DNA of 64,000 nt from Myxococcus guangdongensis. GTDB taxonomy: Bacteria; Myxococcota; Myxococcia; Myxococcales; Myxococcaceae. Both the position numbers and the translations under genes were made by a program. The stretch is from NCBI RefSeq assembly GCF_024198255.1, contig NZ_JAJVKW010000010.1:1-64000 (forward strand), read 5' to 3'. The notes below the pieces were generated by a model that saw nothing but the letters and a program-made list of their open reading frames with translations, did no database searches and was not told the origin of the DNA. Positions 1 through 8,592 of this stretch are shown in pieces (positions within the stretch are counted from its first letter, which is position 1; each line of letters opens with the position of its first letter).

Positions 1-71
1 CACGGAAGTTAAGCCCTCCAGAGCCGATGGTACTCCGCGGGAAACCGCGTGGGAGAGTAGGTCGCTGCCGG
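1..71 (+). rRNA. rrf: 5S ribosomal RNA, 3' part
   Basis: The first ~70 bases read as the 3' two thirds of a bacterial 5S rRNA: GAAGTTAAGCCC near the start (loop B/helix III), then GATGGTACT, the helix IV/loop E region, and GGGAGAGTAGGTCGCTGCC at the end. The 5' part lies outside the window. A GC hairpin with a T-run follows immediately, so this is the end of an rRNA operon transcribed rightwards. The exact 3' end (about 70-72) is estimated. Confidence 0.93.
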
Positions 72-80
72 ATTCTTTTT

Positions 81-123
81 GAGAAGCCCTCGTCGCCTCG
101 TGCGACGGGGGCTTTTCTTTTTT
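81..123 (+). terminator. Rho-independent terminator of the rRNA operon
   Basis: GAAGCCC(T)CGTCGC pairs with GCGACGGGGGCTTTTC around a short CTCGT loop and is followed by a run of T residues (CTTTTCTTTTTT). It sits about 10 bases after the 5S rRNA end, the classic position for an rRNA operon terminator. Confidence 0.9.
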
Positions 124-186
124 CCGCGCCCCCTTTCGCGAGCCGGAGGCCCCAGCGCTCCTCGCGCTGGGGGGCTGGTGATCGGC

Positions 187-1158
187 TCAGGCGACCCTGA
201 GCACGACCTTGCCCACGGTGGCGCGGGATTCCAGCTGCCGGTGGGCTTGGGTGGCTTCTTCCAACCCGACCACCAATCCCAGCTTCACCCGAAGTCGTCC
301 GTCCGCGAGGGCCTGACCCAATGCCTCACGCGCCTGGCGTTGCAGCGCGGCGGGGTGTGGTGTGCGCAACCAGTACGCGCTGACCTTCAGTGACTTCGCG
401 TAGAGCGTCTCCACCTCCAGTGTTGGCGGAGGTCCACTGGCGCTCCCGTAGCTCACCAGATGGCCGAAAGGCGCGAGCGACTCGAGGCTGCTCGCCCAGG
501 TGCTGGCGCCTACTGAGTCCAGCACCAGCTCCACGCCGCTGCCTCCCGTTACCTGCTTCACCCAATCCGAGACTGACTCCGCGCCTCCGTACACGAAGAC
601 TTCATCGGCGCCGGCCTCCCGCGCGAGCGCGGCCTTCTCCACGCTCGACACCGTTCCAAGCACTACTGCTCCCAAGGTCTTGGCGAGCTGGATGGCGCGA
701 AGACCCACGCCTCCCGCCGCGGCATGAATCAGGACTCGGCGGCCTTTCTGCACCTGCGCTGACGTGAAGAGGAGGTGCCAGGCCGTGAGGCCCTGGACCA
801 GGAGTCCCGCGGCCTCCTCGAAGGACACGTGCTCGGGAAGTTCCAGGAGCTCATCCACGGAGGTCGTCGCGAGCTCCGCGTAGCTGTGCTGCGCGAGGGC
901 CACCACTCGCTTGCCGACCCAGCGCGAGTCGACACCTGGGCCGACCTGGTCCACGACGCCCGCGGCTTCGCTTCCGAGGATTCGTGGGAGAGGGGATGTC
1001 GCGTCGTAGAGGCCTCGACGGCGCTCTGTGTCCGCGAAGTTCACGCCCGCGGCCTTCACCCGGATGCGCACCTGTCCCGGACCGGCTGTCGGGTCTGTTA
1101 CCTCCTCCAGCCGCAACACTTCCGGACCGCCTGTCTCGTGGTAGCGAATGGCTCTCAT
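187..1158 (-). CDS. Zinc-free NADPH:quinone oxidoreductase-like MDR enzyme
   Basis: A 323-residue medium-chain dehydrogenase/reductase of the quinone oxidoreductase (QOR/zeta-crystallin) type. The N-terminal GroES-like domain (about 1-125) contains AGVNFADTERRRGLY, typical of QOR. The Rossmann domain has the nucleotide motif AAAGGVG at residues 146-152. The cysteine ligands of zinc alcohol dehydrogenases are absent, which fits NADPH-dependent reduction of quinones or enones in the cytosol. The frame stays open upstream of 1158, but protein homology begins at MRAIRYHETGG, so that ATG was chosen; its Shine-Dalgarno is poor. The gene is convergent with the rRNA operon and divergent from the small envelope protein at 1415. 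The true substrate is not visible from sequence. Confidence 0.88.
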   Translation of the reverse strand: MRAIRYHETGGPEVLRLEEVTDPTAGPGQVRIRVKAAGVNFADTERRRGLYDATSPLPRILGSEAAGVVDQVGPGVDSRWVGKRVVALAQHSYAELATTSVDELLELPEHVSFEEAAGLLVQGLTAWHLLFTSAQVQKGRRVLIHAAAGGVGLRAIQLAKTLGAVVLGTVSSVEKAALAREAGADEVFVYGGAESVSDWVKQVTGGSGVELVLDSVGASTWASSLESLAPFGHLVSYGSASGPPPTLEVETLYAKSLKVSAYWLRTPHPAALQRQAREALGQALADGRLRVKLGLVVGLEEATQAHRQLESRATVGKVVLRVA

Positions 1159-1414
1159 CCCCGCGTCGTAACGACGAGGTGACTTCGTCGCCGCTGCTCC
1201 CTCGCGTGGATTCGCACGCCTCCGAGGTTCGTGCTCACGCGCTCGCCCTTCACTCTGGGATGACTTGGGTCCGCTGGGGCTGTCGCTGTTCCGCTGATGT
1301 TGACCCATGGACGTGAAAAAGTGCGGGAACGCAGCGGGAACGCCTCGTGTGACTGGCCTCGGTCCACTGGGCTTGCTTGAGTGGCGGTCCCCCCACGCAA
1401 GAGGAGCCTCCTGC

Positions 1415-1861
1415 ATGAAGCTGCTTCGTCCCTCGCTTGGTGTCCTGCTCGCGGCCGGTTTCTTCGTCGCGCCCATGCGCTCCGATGCCGCCACCGTTCG
1501 CGTCGGGCTCGGGGCCGACTACTGGATTGATCAAAGCGCGGCCTTCAGCTTCCTCTTGGGAGTGGAAGGTCGGCTCGCGGGGCCCCTTTCTGTGGGAGCT
1601 CGCTTCGGTGCTTCGCTCATCACCGATGGCAACGACGTCGGCATCCCCCTGGACCTCGTCCTCCGCGCGAACATCGCCAGCGCGGGCGTCTACGTCGAAG
1701 GACTCGTCGGGCCCTGGATCGTCATGGGCCGGGGTGACGCGCTTCGCGCTCATGCCGCCTTCGGCTTCGGCCTGCAAGGCAAGGCCGCGAGCATTGGCGT
1801 GGAAGTGGGCTACCTGGACCCCGACCCCGTCATCGGTCTGCGCCTGGGCTACAAGTTCTGA
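1415..1861 (+). CDS. Small secreted, probably outer-membrane beta-barrel protein
   Basis: A 148-residue protein with a clear signal peptide (MKLLRPSLGVLLAAGFFVAP, cleavage likely after ADA/SDA near residue 25). Alternating hydrophobic strands follow (VRVGLGADYW, FSFLLGVEGRL, LSVGARFGASL, AGVYVEGLVG, AAFGFGLQG, ASIGVEVGYL) and it ends in GLRLGYKF. A terminal aromatic residue and this strand pattern are typical of small outer-membrane barrels. The start is supported by GAGGAG eight bases upstream. No family is recognised with certainty. It abuts the convergent slyX gene. Confidence 0.75.
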   Translation: MKLLRPSLGVLLAAGFFVAPMRSDAATVRVGLGADYWIDQSAAFSFLLGVEGRLAGPLSVGARFGASLITDGNDVGIPLDLVLRANIASAGVYVEGLVGPWIVMGRGDALRAHAAFGFGLQGKAASIGVEVGYLDPDPVIGLRLGYKF

Positions 1862-1864
1862 AGC

Positions 1865-2065
1865 TCAGTAGTGCGGTGGACGCTCTTGCTGACGGGCGTC
1901 CACCAAGCCGGGCTCGGCCTCCAGCTTCTTCTTCAGGAGGTCCAGCTCCACGCGCAGCGCCTCGATGACTCGCTGCTGCTGATAGAGCACGTCACTCAGC
2001 TCCTGCAGCGTCTCCTGCTGCTGCATGTAGCGAAGCTCCAGCTCGGTGATGCGCGACTCGTCCAT
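1865..2065 (-). CDS. slyX: SlyX family protein
   Basis: A 66-residue predicted coiled-coil protein: MDESRITELELRYMQQQETL, then heptad-like LSDVLYQQQRVIEALRVELDLLKKKL, ending in RPPHY. The ELE..., LYRQQ.IE.L and PPHY features are those of the SlyX family, small cytosolic proteins of unclear function first noted beside E. coli slyD. An in-frame GTG nine bases upstream (2074) could also start translation; the ATG is preferred because of an upstream AAGG. It ends three bases from the convergent gene at 1415-1861. Confidence 0.85.
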   Translation of the reverse strand: MDESRITELELRYMQQQETLQELSDVLYQQQRVIEALRVELDLLKKKLEAEPGLVDARQQERPPHY

Positions 2066-2130
2066 GGGGCCCACCCTTACCTCGGAGTGGCCCTCGTCGT
2101 CCCTTCCTCGCAGCGCCCCGGCGTCCTGCC

Positions 2131-2430
2131 ATGAACGTCCAGGAACATCTTCAACGTGCCCGCGAGCTCCTCGCCCGGGGACAATCCGAGCTGGCCGAGT
2201 CCGCGCTCAGTGACGCCATCGACGCGTCCGTCGCCCAGGAGGACCTGGTGCTCCTCACGCGTGCCCGCTTCGCGCTCGGGGAGTTGCTCTTCCTGCAGGA
2301 GCGCGACGACGAGGCCCTGCCGTATCTCCTGGCCGTCGTCCGGACCGAGCGCGTCGATGGCGCGGTGGACCACGAGGTCAAGGCCTCCGCGCGAATGCTC
2401 CGCCAGATTCGAGGCATCGAGCCTCGCTGA
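2131..2430 (+). CDS. Small TPR-like helical protein
   Basis: A 99-residue, largely helical acidic protein. Two helix pairs resemble tetratricopeptide repeats (QRARELLARGQSELAESALS and FALGELLFLQERDDEALPYL, the latter with the TPR-like G.L...Q...EAL spacing). There is no signal peptide or membrane segment, so it is probably a cytosolic scaffold or adaptor. It is divergent from slyX and convergent with the membrane TPR protein that ends at 2443. The function is unknown. The ATG is not preceded by a strong Shine-Dalgarno. Confidence 0.6.
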   Translation: MNVQEHLQRARELLARGQSELAESALSDAIDASVAQEDLVLLTRARFALGELLFLQERDDEALPYLLAVVRTERVDGAVDHEVKASARMLRQIRGIEPR

Positions 2431-2442
2431 GCCCGCGCCCTG

Positions 2443-3441
2443 TCACGGCAGGCTGCACGACTGACGGATGAGCTCCATGCGTCCGGAGAAACGGCGCTCG
2501 AGGTCCATCCGCGTCAGTCGCGCGTCGTCGATTCGACGCGCTTCGAGCTGCATCGCGCACAGGGCCGCCAGGGACTTGGGGCTCCCCAAATCCAGCCGGT
2601 CCGCCTGTCTCAGGGCATCCTGGGCGCCGTCCAGGTCTCCCAGACGGAACAAGGCCAACCCCAGCTCGAAGTGCGCGAGCGAGAGCCTGGGGTCCTCCAG
2701 CGTCGCCTTGCGCAACACCGCCACGGCCTCCGCGCCCTGGCCGTCCGCGCGCAACACCAACGCCTGCTCCACCAGCAGTCGCGCCAGGGGGACCTTGCCC
2801 CTCAGCGTCGTCAGCACCGAGAACGCCTCGGAGGGCAGCCTGGCGGCACTCAAGAGTCGCGCGTAACGAAGCCCGATGAGCGGCTCCCCAGGGGCCTTCT
2901 CGAACGCGGCCTTCATCGCCTCGGACGCGCCCACCGTGTCGCCCCCGCGCTCCCGGAGCTCCGCTCGGAACACGTCGGGCCGAGCGTCCGTGGGGGCGAG
3001 CTGGTTCGCCCGCTCCAGCGCAGTGCGGACACAGCGCTCCATCCGCTCCACTTCGCAGACGCGCGCGAGCAGCAGCTGCGTCTCCAGCGCCTCGGGCTCC
3101 CGTCGCTCCGCCTCCAGGACCAACTCGTGTGCCTCGGAGGGGGCGCCGTCGAGCAGCAGTTCCGCGGCTTCACGCAGCTCCGCGGGCGTCGCTTTCGGAT
3201 GCTCGCGCAAGGGAAGCAGCAGCCTGACGCGCTGCTCGGGCCGCGAGGTGGCTCGCGCGATGCTCAACTCCTGCTCCGGCATGTTCCTGGGCAGCAGCAG
3301 CGGGATGAGGTGAATCAGGAACGCCACGCCGCACACCACCAGCATGCCGCGCAGGCCCTGGTCGGCCCGCCAGCGCCGCCGCTTCACGGCGGGCACAGCC
3401 TCGGTGAGGGGTTGCTGCTGCTCCGCTTCCATCCGCCGCAC
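2443..3441 (-). CDS. Membrane-anchored TPR repeat protein
   Basis: A 332-residue protein with a basic N-terminus (VKRRRWRADQGLRG) and one transmembrane helix at about residues 33-51 (MLVVCGVAFLIHLIPLLLP). About 280 residues of helical TPR-like repeats follow (for example HFELGLALFRLGDLDGAQDA near 265-285). The topology suggests an inner-membrane anchor with the TPR domain on the periplasmic side. It starts 30 bases after the DUF2007/zinc-ribbon gene (3472-3816) on the same strand, so the two probably form an operon. The partner proteins bound by the repeats are unknown. Confidence 0.75.
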   Translation of the reverse strand: MRRMEAEQQQPLTEAVPAVKRRRWRADQGLRGMLVVCGVAFLIHLIPLLLPRNMPEQELSIARATSRPEQRVRLLLPLREHPKATPAELREAAELLLDGAPSEAHELVLEAERREPEALETQLLLARVCEVERMERCVRTALERANQLAPTDARPDVFRAELRERGGDTVGASEAMKAAFEKAPGEPLIGLRYARLLSAARLPSEAFSVLTTLRGKVPLARLLVEQALVLRADGQGAEAVAVLRKATLEDPRLSLAHFELGLALFRLGDLDGAQDALRQADRLDLGSPKSLAALCAMQLEARRIDDARLTRMDLERRFSGRMELIRQSCSLP

Positions 3442-3471
3442 GTCCCGTTCTCGCCAAGCCGCCGATGTGGC

Positions 3472-3816
3472 TCACACTGCCCGAAGTCGCGGCCGGAGGC
3501 CTCGAGGCAATTCGACCCCGCAGCTCCAGCACAGCTCGAAGTTGCCTGGGTTCTCCTCCCGACACCCCGGACACTCCACCGTGCGCGACGCCTCCTCCTG
3601 GTTCTCCCTCAGCTCCGCGACCACCGCTCGCGCCTGCTCCACGTCCTCGGGATGGAGCCAGAGCTCCACCCACGTCTCGCCGCTCGGAATCTCTCCAGTC
3701 AGCGGGGCAAGCGACTCGCCGCGCACCTGGACGGACATTCCCTCGGCTTCCAGCGTCCCCGCCAGCAGCCGCGCTTCTCCCACCGTGCGGTGCACGGAGA
3801 ACTGCACACGCTTCAT
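3472..3816 (-). CDS. DUF2007-like protein with C-terminal zinc ribbon
   Basis: A 114-residue protein. Residues 1-70 (MKRVQFSVHRTVGEARLLAG, EAEGMSVQVRGE, ELWLHPEDVEQARAVV) resemble the DUF2007 'putative prokaryotic signal transducing' fold. The C-terminal part has CPGC and CWSC pairs, which would form a zinc ribbon. The start was moved from an upstream in-frame codon to the ATG at 3816 because GAAGAGAGAG lies directly before it and homology begins there. It is the first gene of a likely two-gene operon with the membrane TPR protein. The biological role is unknown. Confidence 0.75.
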   Translation of the reverse strand: MKRVQFSVHRTVGEARLLAGTLEAEGMSVQVRGESLAPLTGEIPSGETWVELWLHPEDVEQARAVVAELRENQEEASRTVECPGCREENPGNFELCWSCGVELPRGLRPRLRAV

Positions 3817-4080
3817 GTCTCTCTCTTCACAGATGACGGGGCGCACGGCAACCACACCCACCGCCCACGTCCCGCCTTCTCTCACCGAAGCCTGCTCGTC
3901 TGCTTATTGTTCATGCTTTGTCACAACCCAAACGGGTCATCTGTCGCCTGTCCCCCGGTGTTTGCCTTTCACCGCGCGTCCAGGTGAAAATCAACGTCGG
4001 CGGGGTGCTGCCCGAGAGTCTCCCGGCGCACCCTCCACTCACTGTGTGAAGCCTTTGTCCAGGATGCGAGACGCCGTCCC

Positions 4081-6018
4081 ATGCGTGCGCACGCTCTCCA
4101 ATTCCGTTCGACTCTTCCCACACACCTCGCGTGGGTCCGATACGGTTTCGCCGTCCTCTGCGTGAGCCTCACGGGCCTCGCCTCGTGGTGGTTCGTCCTG
4201 CCCGGAACCACCGCGCTGCTGCTGTCGCTCACGACCGTGCTCCTGGTGGCGCTCGCGGGCGGCGTGGGCCCCGCCTGGTTGGCGACCCTGATGGGGACGC
4301 TCCTCCTCATGCTCGGTCCCGCTTCGCCTTCGAGCCCCTCCGCGCCGAGCACCATCGTCCTCTTCCTCGTCGTGGGGGCGCTCGCCTCCCTCCTGGCGGC
4401 GCGACGTGTCCCGGTGGAGGAGCGCGTCACGGCGCCCTCGCTCGCACCCCCCGCGCCGTCCTCCGGACTGGAGGCGCAGTTGCTGCGAAGCCTCAACGAC
4501 GCGGTCCTGGCCACCGACAACCGGGGCGTCGTGCGCTACCTCAACCCCGCGGCCGCGCACCTGCTGCAGTGTTCGGAGTCGGATGCCCTGGGCGTTCCCC
4601 TGTCGCACGTGCTGCGCTCCCGTCCCGAGTCGGGCTCCTTCCCGCTGCGTCAGGCGGCGCCTCCCAGGACATGGTCCCAGTGGCCGCGCGCGCTGAAGCG
4701 ACGCGATGGCGGAGAGCTGCCCATCGAGGAGTGCACCGTGTCCCTGCGCGGGGCCGACGACGAGGAGCTCGGCGCCGTGTGGGTGTTCCGGGATGCGACG
4801 GCGCGTCGACAGCATGAACTCGAGCGCGCGCGGTTGCTCGAACGTGAGCACGCGGCGCTCGCCGAGGCGCAGGTCCAGCGCGAGCGCATGGAGTCACTCT
4901 TCCTCCAGGCCCCCGTCGCCATCGCCGTCTTCCGAGGACCGGACCATGTCTGTGAGCTGCTCAACCCCCAAGCCTGCGCGCTGCTGGAGGTGGATGCCCA
5001 CGCCATCGGCAAGCCGCTGCGAGACCTGCAGCCCGCCATGGACCCCGGCATGTTGCGGCTCCTCGATGATGTCTACCGCGACGGCAAGCCCTTCTCCGGG
5101 CGCGAGGTGCCCCTGGCCTCCGCGTCCCCCTACGTCGCCCCCGCGTTCTCCCGGCCGCAGCGCTTCCACGACTTCAGCTGGCAGCCCTGGTGTGATGCCC
5201 GAGGCGTCGTCCAGGGCGTGATGGCCGTCGCCGTGGAGGTGACGGGACTGGTGGTGGCCCGGCGCGCCGCGGAGGACCTGGCGAGGGATTTGCGCGAGGT
5301 GGTGCAGTCCCGCGACGAGTTCCTCTCCATCGCGAGCCACGAGCTGCGCACCCCCATCACCTCCGTCCAGCTCCAGCTCCAGTTCCTGCTGCGTGGCGCT
5401 CCGGCGATGGGCTCCGAGGCGACGGCCTCGCTCGTGCGTCGCCGCGTCGAGTCCACGCTGCGCTCCGTCGCCCAGCTCCACCAGCTCGTCGCCACGTTGT
5501 TGGATGTTTCGCGCATCCGCGCGGGACGACTCGACCTGCATCGCGAGCGGGTGGACCTGTCGTCGCTCACCCAAGAGCTGGTGTCCCGGGTCCAGGAGGA
5601 TGCGGCGGGCGCGCGATGTCCCGTGCGGCTCGTGGTGTCCGAGCCGCTCGTCGGCCACTGGGACCGTGTGCGTCTGGAGCAGGTCATCACCAACCTGCTC
5701 TCCAATGCCTTCAAGTACGGCGCGCAGCAGCCCGTGGACGTCCACGTCACGCGCGAGGACGGCTACGCGCGCTTGAGCGTGAAGGACCAGGGCATCGGCA
5801 TCGCCGCCGAGGACCACGCCCGCATCTTCCAACGCTTCGAGCGCGCCGTGTCCCAGCGCCACTACGGTGGCTTCGGACTGGGCCTCTGGATCGTCCGGCA
5901 GATCGTCGAGGCGCTCCAGGGCGACATCCGCGTGGAGAGCGCGCCCCACGCGGGGTCCACCTTCATCGTCCGGTTGCCGTTGCAGGACTCGGCCACCTCG
6001 GCCGATGCGTCCCTCTGA
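4081..6018 (+). CDS. Membrane PAS-domain sensor histidine kinase
   Basis: A 645-residue orphan sensor kinase. Residues ~17-107 hold several transmembrane helices in a KdpD/DUF4118-like arrangement. Two PAS domains follow (~135-240, with LNDAVLATDNRGVVRYLNPA; ~272-395, with APVAIAVFRGPDHVCELLNP). The kinase core has the H-box SIASHELRTPI (phospho-acceptor His420), N-box ITNLLSNAFKYG, G1 DQGIGI and G2 GGFGLGLWIV. All ATP-binding motifs look intact, and no receiver domain or adjacent response regulator is seen. The stop codon is directly adjacent to the stop of the convergent gene at 6019, with no intergenic base. The second PAS closely resembles the one in the hybrid kinase at 34267. The ligand is unknown. 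Confidence 0.92.
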   Translation: MRAHALQFRSTLPTHLAWVRYGFAVLCVSLTGLASWWFVLPGTTALLLSLTTVLLVALAGGVGPAWLATLMGTLLLMLGPASPSSPSAPSTIVLFLVVGALASLLAARRVPVEERVTAPSLAPPAPSSGLEAQLLRSLNDAVLATDNRGVVRYLNPAAAHLLQCSESDALGVPLSHVLRSRPESGSFPLRQAAPPRTWSQWPRALKRRDGGELPIEECTVSLRGADDEELGAVWVFRDATARRQHELERARLLEREHAALAEAQVQRERMESLFLQAPVAIAVFRGPDHVCELLNPQACALLEVDAHAIGKPLRDLQPAMDPGMLRLLDDVYRDGKPFSGREVPLASASPYVAPAFSRPQRFHDFSWQPWCDARGVVQGVMAVAVEVTGLVVARRAAEDLARDLREVVQSRDEFLSIASHELRTPITSVQLQLQFLLRGAPAMGSEATASLVRRRVESTLRSVAQLHQLVATLLDVSRIRAGRLDLHRERVDLSSLTQELVSRVQEDAAGARCPVRLVVSEPLVGHWDRVRLEQVITNLLSNAFKYGAQQPVDVHVTREDGYARLSVKDQGIGIAAEDHARIFQRFERAVSQRHYGGFGLGLWIVRQIVEALQGDIRVESAPHAGSTFIVRLPLQDSATSADASL

Positions 6019-6441
6019 CTACTCCTCCTGACGCAGCTCGTGCGGCAACACCACGTGCGCATGTCTCGGCGCGCGGGTGTGCAGCTCCCGCGTCAGCATT
6101 GCGTCCAGTTCCAAGAGCAGGAGGTCGTAGAGCGGTCCCGCGCCCGTCGCGGGCAGGCGCTCCGTGGCCAGTCGGACCCGAGGTGACTCCTCGTCCTCGA
6201 ACGCGAGCGTCACCGCGAGACCGTCGGGGCCGCCCGCCTGGGGCACGAGCACCACGGGCGCCGGCTGGCGGCCCACCTCCTCGAGCAGCGGCGTGAGCCT
6301 GCGGACCTCGTGGGCCGTCAGGGCTCGCTCCGACACCACCTCGCCCTGCTCCAGGACCGACAGGTGTTCGAGTCCCGTCAACCGCAAGGCCTGGGCCGCC
6401 GTGTTGGTCCGGCCGCTGCGCTCATAGGTCATCGTCCTCAC
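6019..6441 (-). CDS. Hypothetical protein
   Basis: A ~140-residue acidic soluble protein with no recognised domain and no signal peptide (TYERSGRTNTAAQALRLTG; RLTPLLEEVGRQPAPVVLVP). The start is uncertain. GGAGGTGAT, a near-perfect Shine-Dalgarno, lies eight bases before the GTG at 6441, which I chose. ATG codons at 6447 and 6432 are alternatives. It is tail-to-tail with the histidine kinase with zero intergenic bases, so transcripts of the two must overlap. Confidence 0.6.
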   Translation of the reverse strand: MRTMTYERSGRTNTAAQALRLTGLEHLSVLEQGEVVSERALTAHEVRRLTPLLEEVGRQPAPVVLVPQAGGPDGLAVTLAFEDEESPRVRLATERLPATGAGPLYDLLLLELDAMLTRELHTRAPRHAHVVLPHELRQEE

Positions 6442-6653
6442 GCCCATCACCTCCGTGCCTAGGAGGTAGGCACTCAGGCGCGTCCCGACATCCCCGCACG
6501 GACGAGGGACGGCCCGCAGCGCCGCAGCCCCGACACCCGGACGTACGCTTCAGGACAGCGTGGCGAGCCCTCCGCCCGAGTGTTCGCCGCCGGGCCTCTC
6601 TCTACGTTGCGGCCCTCTCGAGCACTCCCGCTCGGGACTCCGGAGGTTCGCCG

Positions 6654-6863
6654 ATGGGCAACAAGGGTAGCGGAAAGATGCCGAGCGCCAATGACCAGCG
6701 CTCCGACTCCAAGAATCCCAACAACCCCGCGCAGAAGTCGTCGCAGGACAACCGCGCCAATCAGATGAACAAGGAGCATGCGCCGAGCAAGGGCCCGGGC
6801 AACACCATCCCAGGCGGTGCTCCGGGCAGCGGGCAGCCAGGCTCGAACCCGCCGAAGCACTGA
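6654..6863 (+). CDS. Small disordered hydrophilic protein
   Basis: A 69-residue protein made almost entirely of G, N, S, P, Q, K and D (KNPNNPAQKSSQDNRANQ; GGAPGSGQPGSNPPKH), with no hydrophobic core. It is therefore predicted to be intrinsically disordered. A good Shine-Dalgarno (GGAGG at 6642-6646, seven bases from ATG) supports translation. The composition recalls small stress- or desiccation-linked disordered proteins, but that is only a compositional impression. It lies alone between divergent and convergent neighbours. Confidence 0.6.
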   Translation: MGNKGSGKMPSANDQRSDSKNPNNPAQKSSQDNRANQMNKEHAPSKGPGNTIPGGAPGSGQPGSNPPKH

Positions 6864-6890
6864 CGTCCCCTTGGATCGAGGCCCCCACTC

Positions 6891-6977
6891 CCGGTGGACC
6901 AGCACCGGTGGAGAGGGCGCCTGGCCCCATCACGGCCGGCGCGGTGTGTCGCTCGCGCGACGGAGGTTCACCGCGCC
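6891..6977. terminator. Hairpins between convergent genes
   Basis: Two inverted repeats lie between the small protein ending at 6863 and the lipoprotein gene ending at 7001. One is CCGGTG/CACCGG (6891-6908). The other is GGCGCGGTG at 6938-6946 pairing with CACCGCGCC at 6969-6977. Neither has a T-run, so termination is inferred from position and stem strength. Confidence 0.35.
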
Positions 6978-7000
6978 GCCGTGTCGTGCGTCGAAGTGTT

Positions 7001-7840
7001 TCAGCGCGCGCGGGGCGAGCACTCGCCTTCGCCCCGGAAGTGGCCCGCGGTGCGGACCAGCGCCGTGACGAAGTCGCGCAGGTTGCGCACGTTGGCCGCG
7101 CCGCCCGTGCCGTACTGGTCGATGGGCAGCTCCGTGAGGTCCACCGCGGCCAGCTCCTCCAGCGTCACCTCGCCGTCCGGTCCGGCGATGCCCAGCCTGT
7201 CCGCCTGGGCGATGGCGTCGAAGCGCATCTTCGCGTCCGGCGACTGGAGGTCGTCGAAGAAGAGGTGGTCTCCGTGGATGGTGAGCTGCACCGTCTCCTC
7301 GCCGTCCTTGGGCACCGTCACGCCCGCGCCCAGCTCGGGGCTCTCGCAGTGCTCGTAGAGCGTGTTCGTGGTGAAGCCCCAGTGGAAGCGCTTGGTCTCG
7401 CGGTCCTTCGTCGCCTGACCCGCGACGTACACGCTGTAGCCCTCCGTCTTCATCAGCGTCACGTCCGCGGCGTCCGCGTTGCCCGCCACCGCGTCCGCCA
7501 CCGGCGCCATCGCGAAGCTGATGTGGTCCCACTTCTGCGCGCCAAGGTCCTTGAAGCTCTCCACCACGACGGGGCCGGGCTTGTGCACGTCGAACACGCG
7601 CGCCTGCGTCTGCTTCGCGGCCACCTCGTCGTGCGTCTCCACCGTCACCTCGCTGAGCACCACGAGGAACTTGTCGAAGCGCACCGTCCACCCGTCGGTG
7701 AAGCCCGCTTCGTCGCCCACCGCGGGAGGAATCTGCTTCTCGATGAAGTCCTCTCCGTACGTGGTGAACGTCACGTTGCCCGTCCCATCACTGCAGGCGA
7801 CGAGTCCCAGACACGACAACCCCAGCATCCAGTTCTTCAT
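7001..7840 (-). CDS. Lipoprotein in TonB-receptor operon (second lipoprotein)
   Basis: A 279-residue predicted lipoprotein. The signal peptide MKNWMLGLSCLGLVAC ends in a lipobox (LVAC) followed by Ser-Asp. The mature part is acidic, with GWTVRFDKFLVVLSEVTVET, LTIHGDHLFFDDLQSPDAKMRFD and an EF-hand-like acidic stretch near GPDGEVTLEELAAVDL that might bind a divalent cation. The start codon overlaps the stop of the upstream lipoprotein gene by four bases (ATGA), so it is translationally coupled as the third gene of the operon. The family is not recognised. Surface-exposed capture of a TonB-dependent substrate is an inference from context. Confidence 0.8.
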   Translation of the reverse strand: MKNWMLGLSCLGLVACSDGTGNVTFTTYGEDFIEKQIPPAVGDEAGFTDGWTVRFDKFLVVLSEVTVETHDEVAAKQTQARVFDVHKPGPVVVESFKDLGAQKWDHISFAMAPVADAVAGNADAADVTLMKTEGYSVYVAGQATKDRETKRFHWGFTTNTLYEHCESPELGAGVTVPKDGEETVQLTIHGDHLFFDDLQSPDAKMRFDAIAQADRLGIAGPDGEVTLEELAAVDLTELPIDQYGTGGAANVRNLRDFVTALVRTAGHFRGEGECSPRAR

Positions 7841-8592
7841 TGCGCGGCTCCCTCTTCCCACGTCACCACGTAGGCGGTTGTGTCCTCCACGCCGCGCACC
7901 AGGGCATTGCGCGCCTGGCTGTCGGCGGGGAAGGTGTAGATGCCATCCGCGTCCGTGTCGGTCGCGGTGGCGAAGTCGATGCGGTCCACCCACTTCCACA
8001 GGTCCACCGTGATGCGCACCCGGCCCGCTTCCATCCCGAGGGACTTCTCGAAGCGCACTCCGGCCACGGGCTTGGGCAGGTCCGCCTCCACGTCGAAGCG
8101 CACCTGACCTCCGTCCGCGTTCGTCGCCGTGCCCACCAGCCGCACGGCGTGGCCCTTCAGGATTCCCCGCGCGTCGGTGGCCGCCGTCGGTGTGGCCAGC
8201 GTCAGCTCCACGGAGCCGTACTCGCCCGTCACCGCGCTCGCGGTGCCCAGGGGGGTGACCCCGCTCAGGAGGTCCACCGTGTGCGTCTCCAAGAGCTCGC
8301 CCATGGCGTCTCCGGGGACGTAGTGGCCCGGGTGCGCGTGCGCCGTGCCTCCGATGAGCGCGTACCAGTCGAAGGCGCGGGAGAGCAGCACCCGGCCCTC
8401 GAAGAAGCGCACGGGGCCCAGCGAGACGTGCGCTGAGTCGAGGGTGATGCGCCAGCCTCGCTCGTTGGGTGTGGCGGACAGTGGGGCCGCGGTGGACTCC
8501 ACGGTGAATACGCGGCGCTCGGCCTCGCTGCCACAGCCGAGCAGCAGGGCCGCGACGGCCACCGTGCCCCTCAGGACGTGTCTGCGATTCAT
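7837..8592 (-). CDS. Lipoprotein in TonB-receptor operon (first lipoprotein)
   Basis: A 251-residue predicted lipoprotein. RRHVLRG precedes a hydrophobic stretch ending in the lipobox LLGC, an arrangement also compatible with Tat export (RRHVL). The mature protein is beta-rich and contains a His-rich segment, TAHAHPGHYVPGDAMGE, near residues 80-96 that could coordinate a metal. It is coupled on both sides: four-base overlap with the TonB-dependent receptor upstream (8589-8592) and with the next lipoprotein (7837-7840). It probably works with the receptor at the outer membrane. The substrate is unknown; the His cluster hints at a metal or metal complex. Confidence 0.8.
   Translation of the reverse strand: MNRRHVLRGTVAVAALLLGCGSEAERRVFTVESTAAPLSATPNERGWRITLDSAHVSLGPVRFFEGRVLLSRAFDWYALIGGTAHAHPGHYVPGDAMGELLETHTVDLLSGVTPLGTASAVTGEYGSVELTLATPTAATDARGILKGHAVRLVGTATNADGGQVRFDVEADLPKPVAGVRFEKSLGMEAGRVRITVDLWKWVDRIDFATATDTDADGIYTFPADSQARNALVRGVEDTTAYVVTWEEGAAQ

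Noticed and set aside
7001-8592. MbnP-type copper-binding protein in the TonB-receptor operon
   Set aside because: The lipoproteins are reminiscent in context but lack the conserved Cys and Met residues I would expect of that family, so no such name was assigned.
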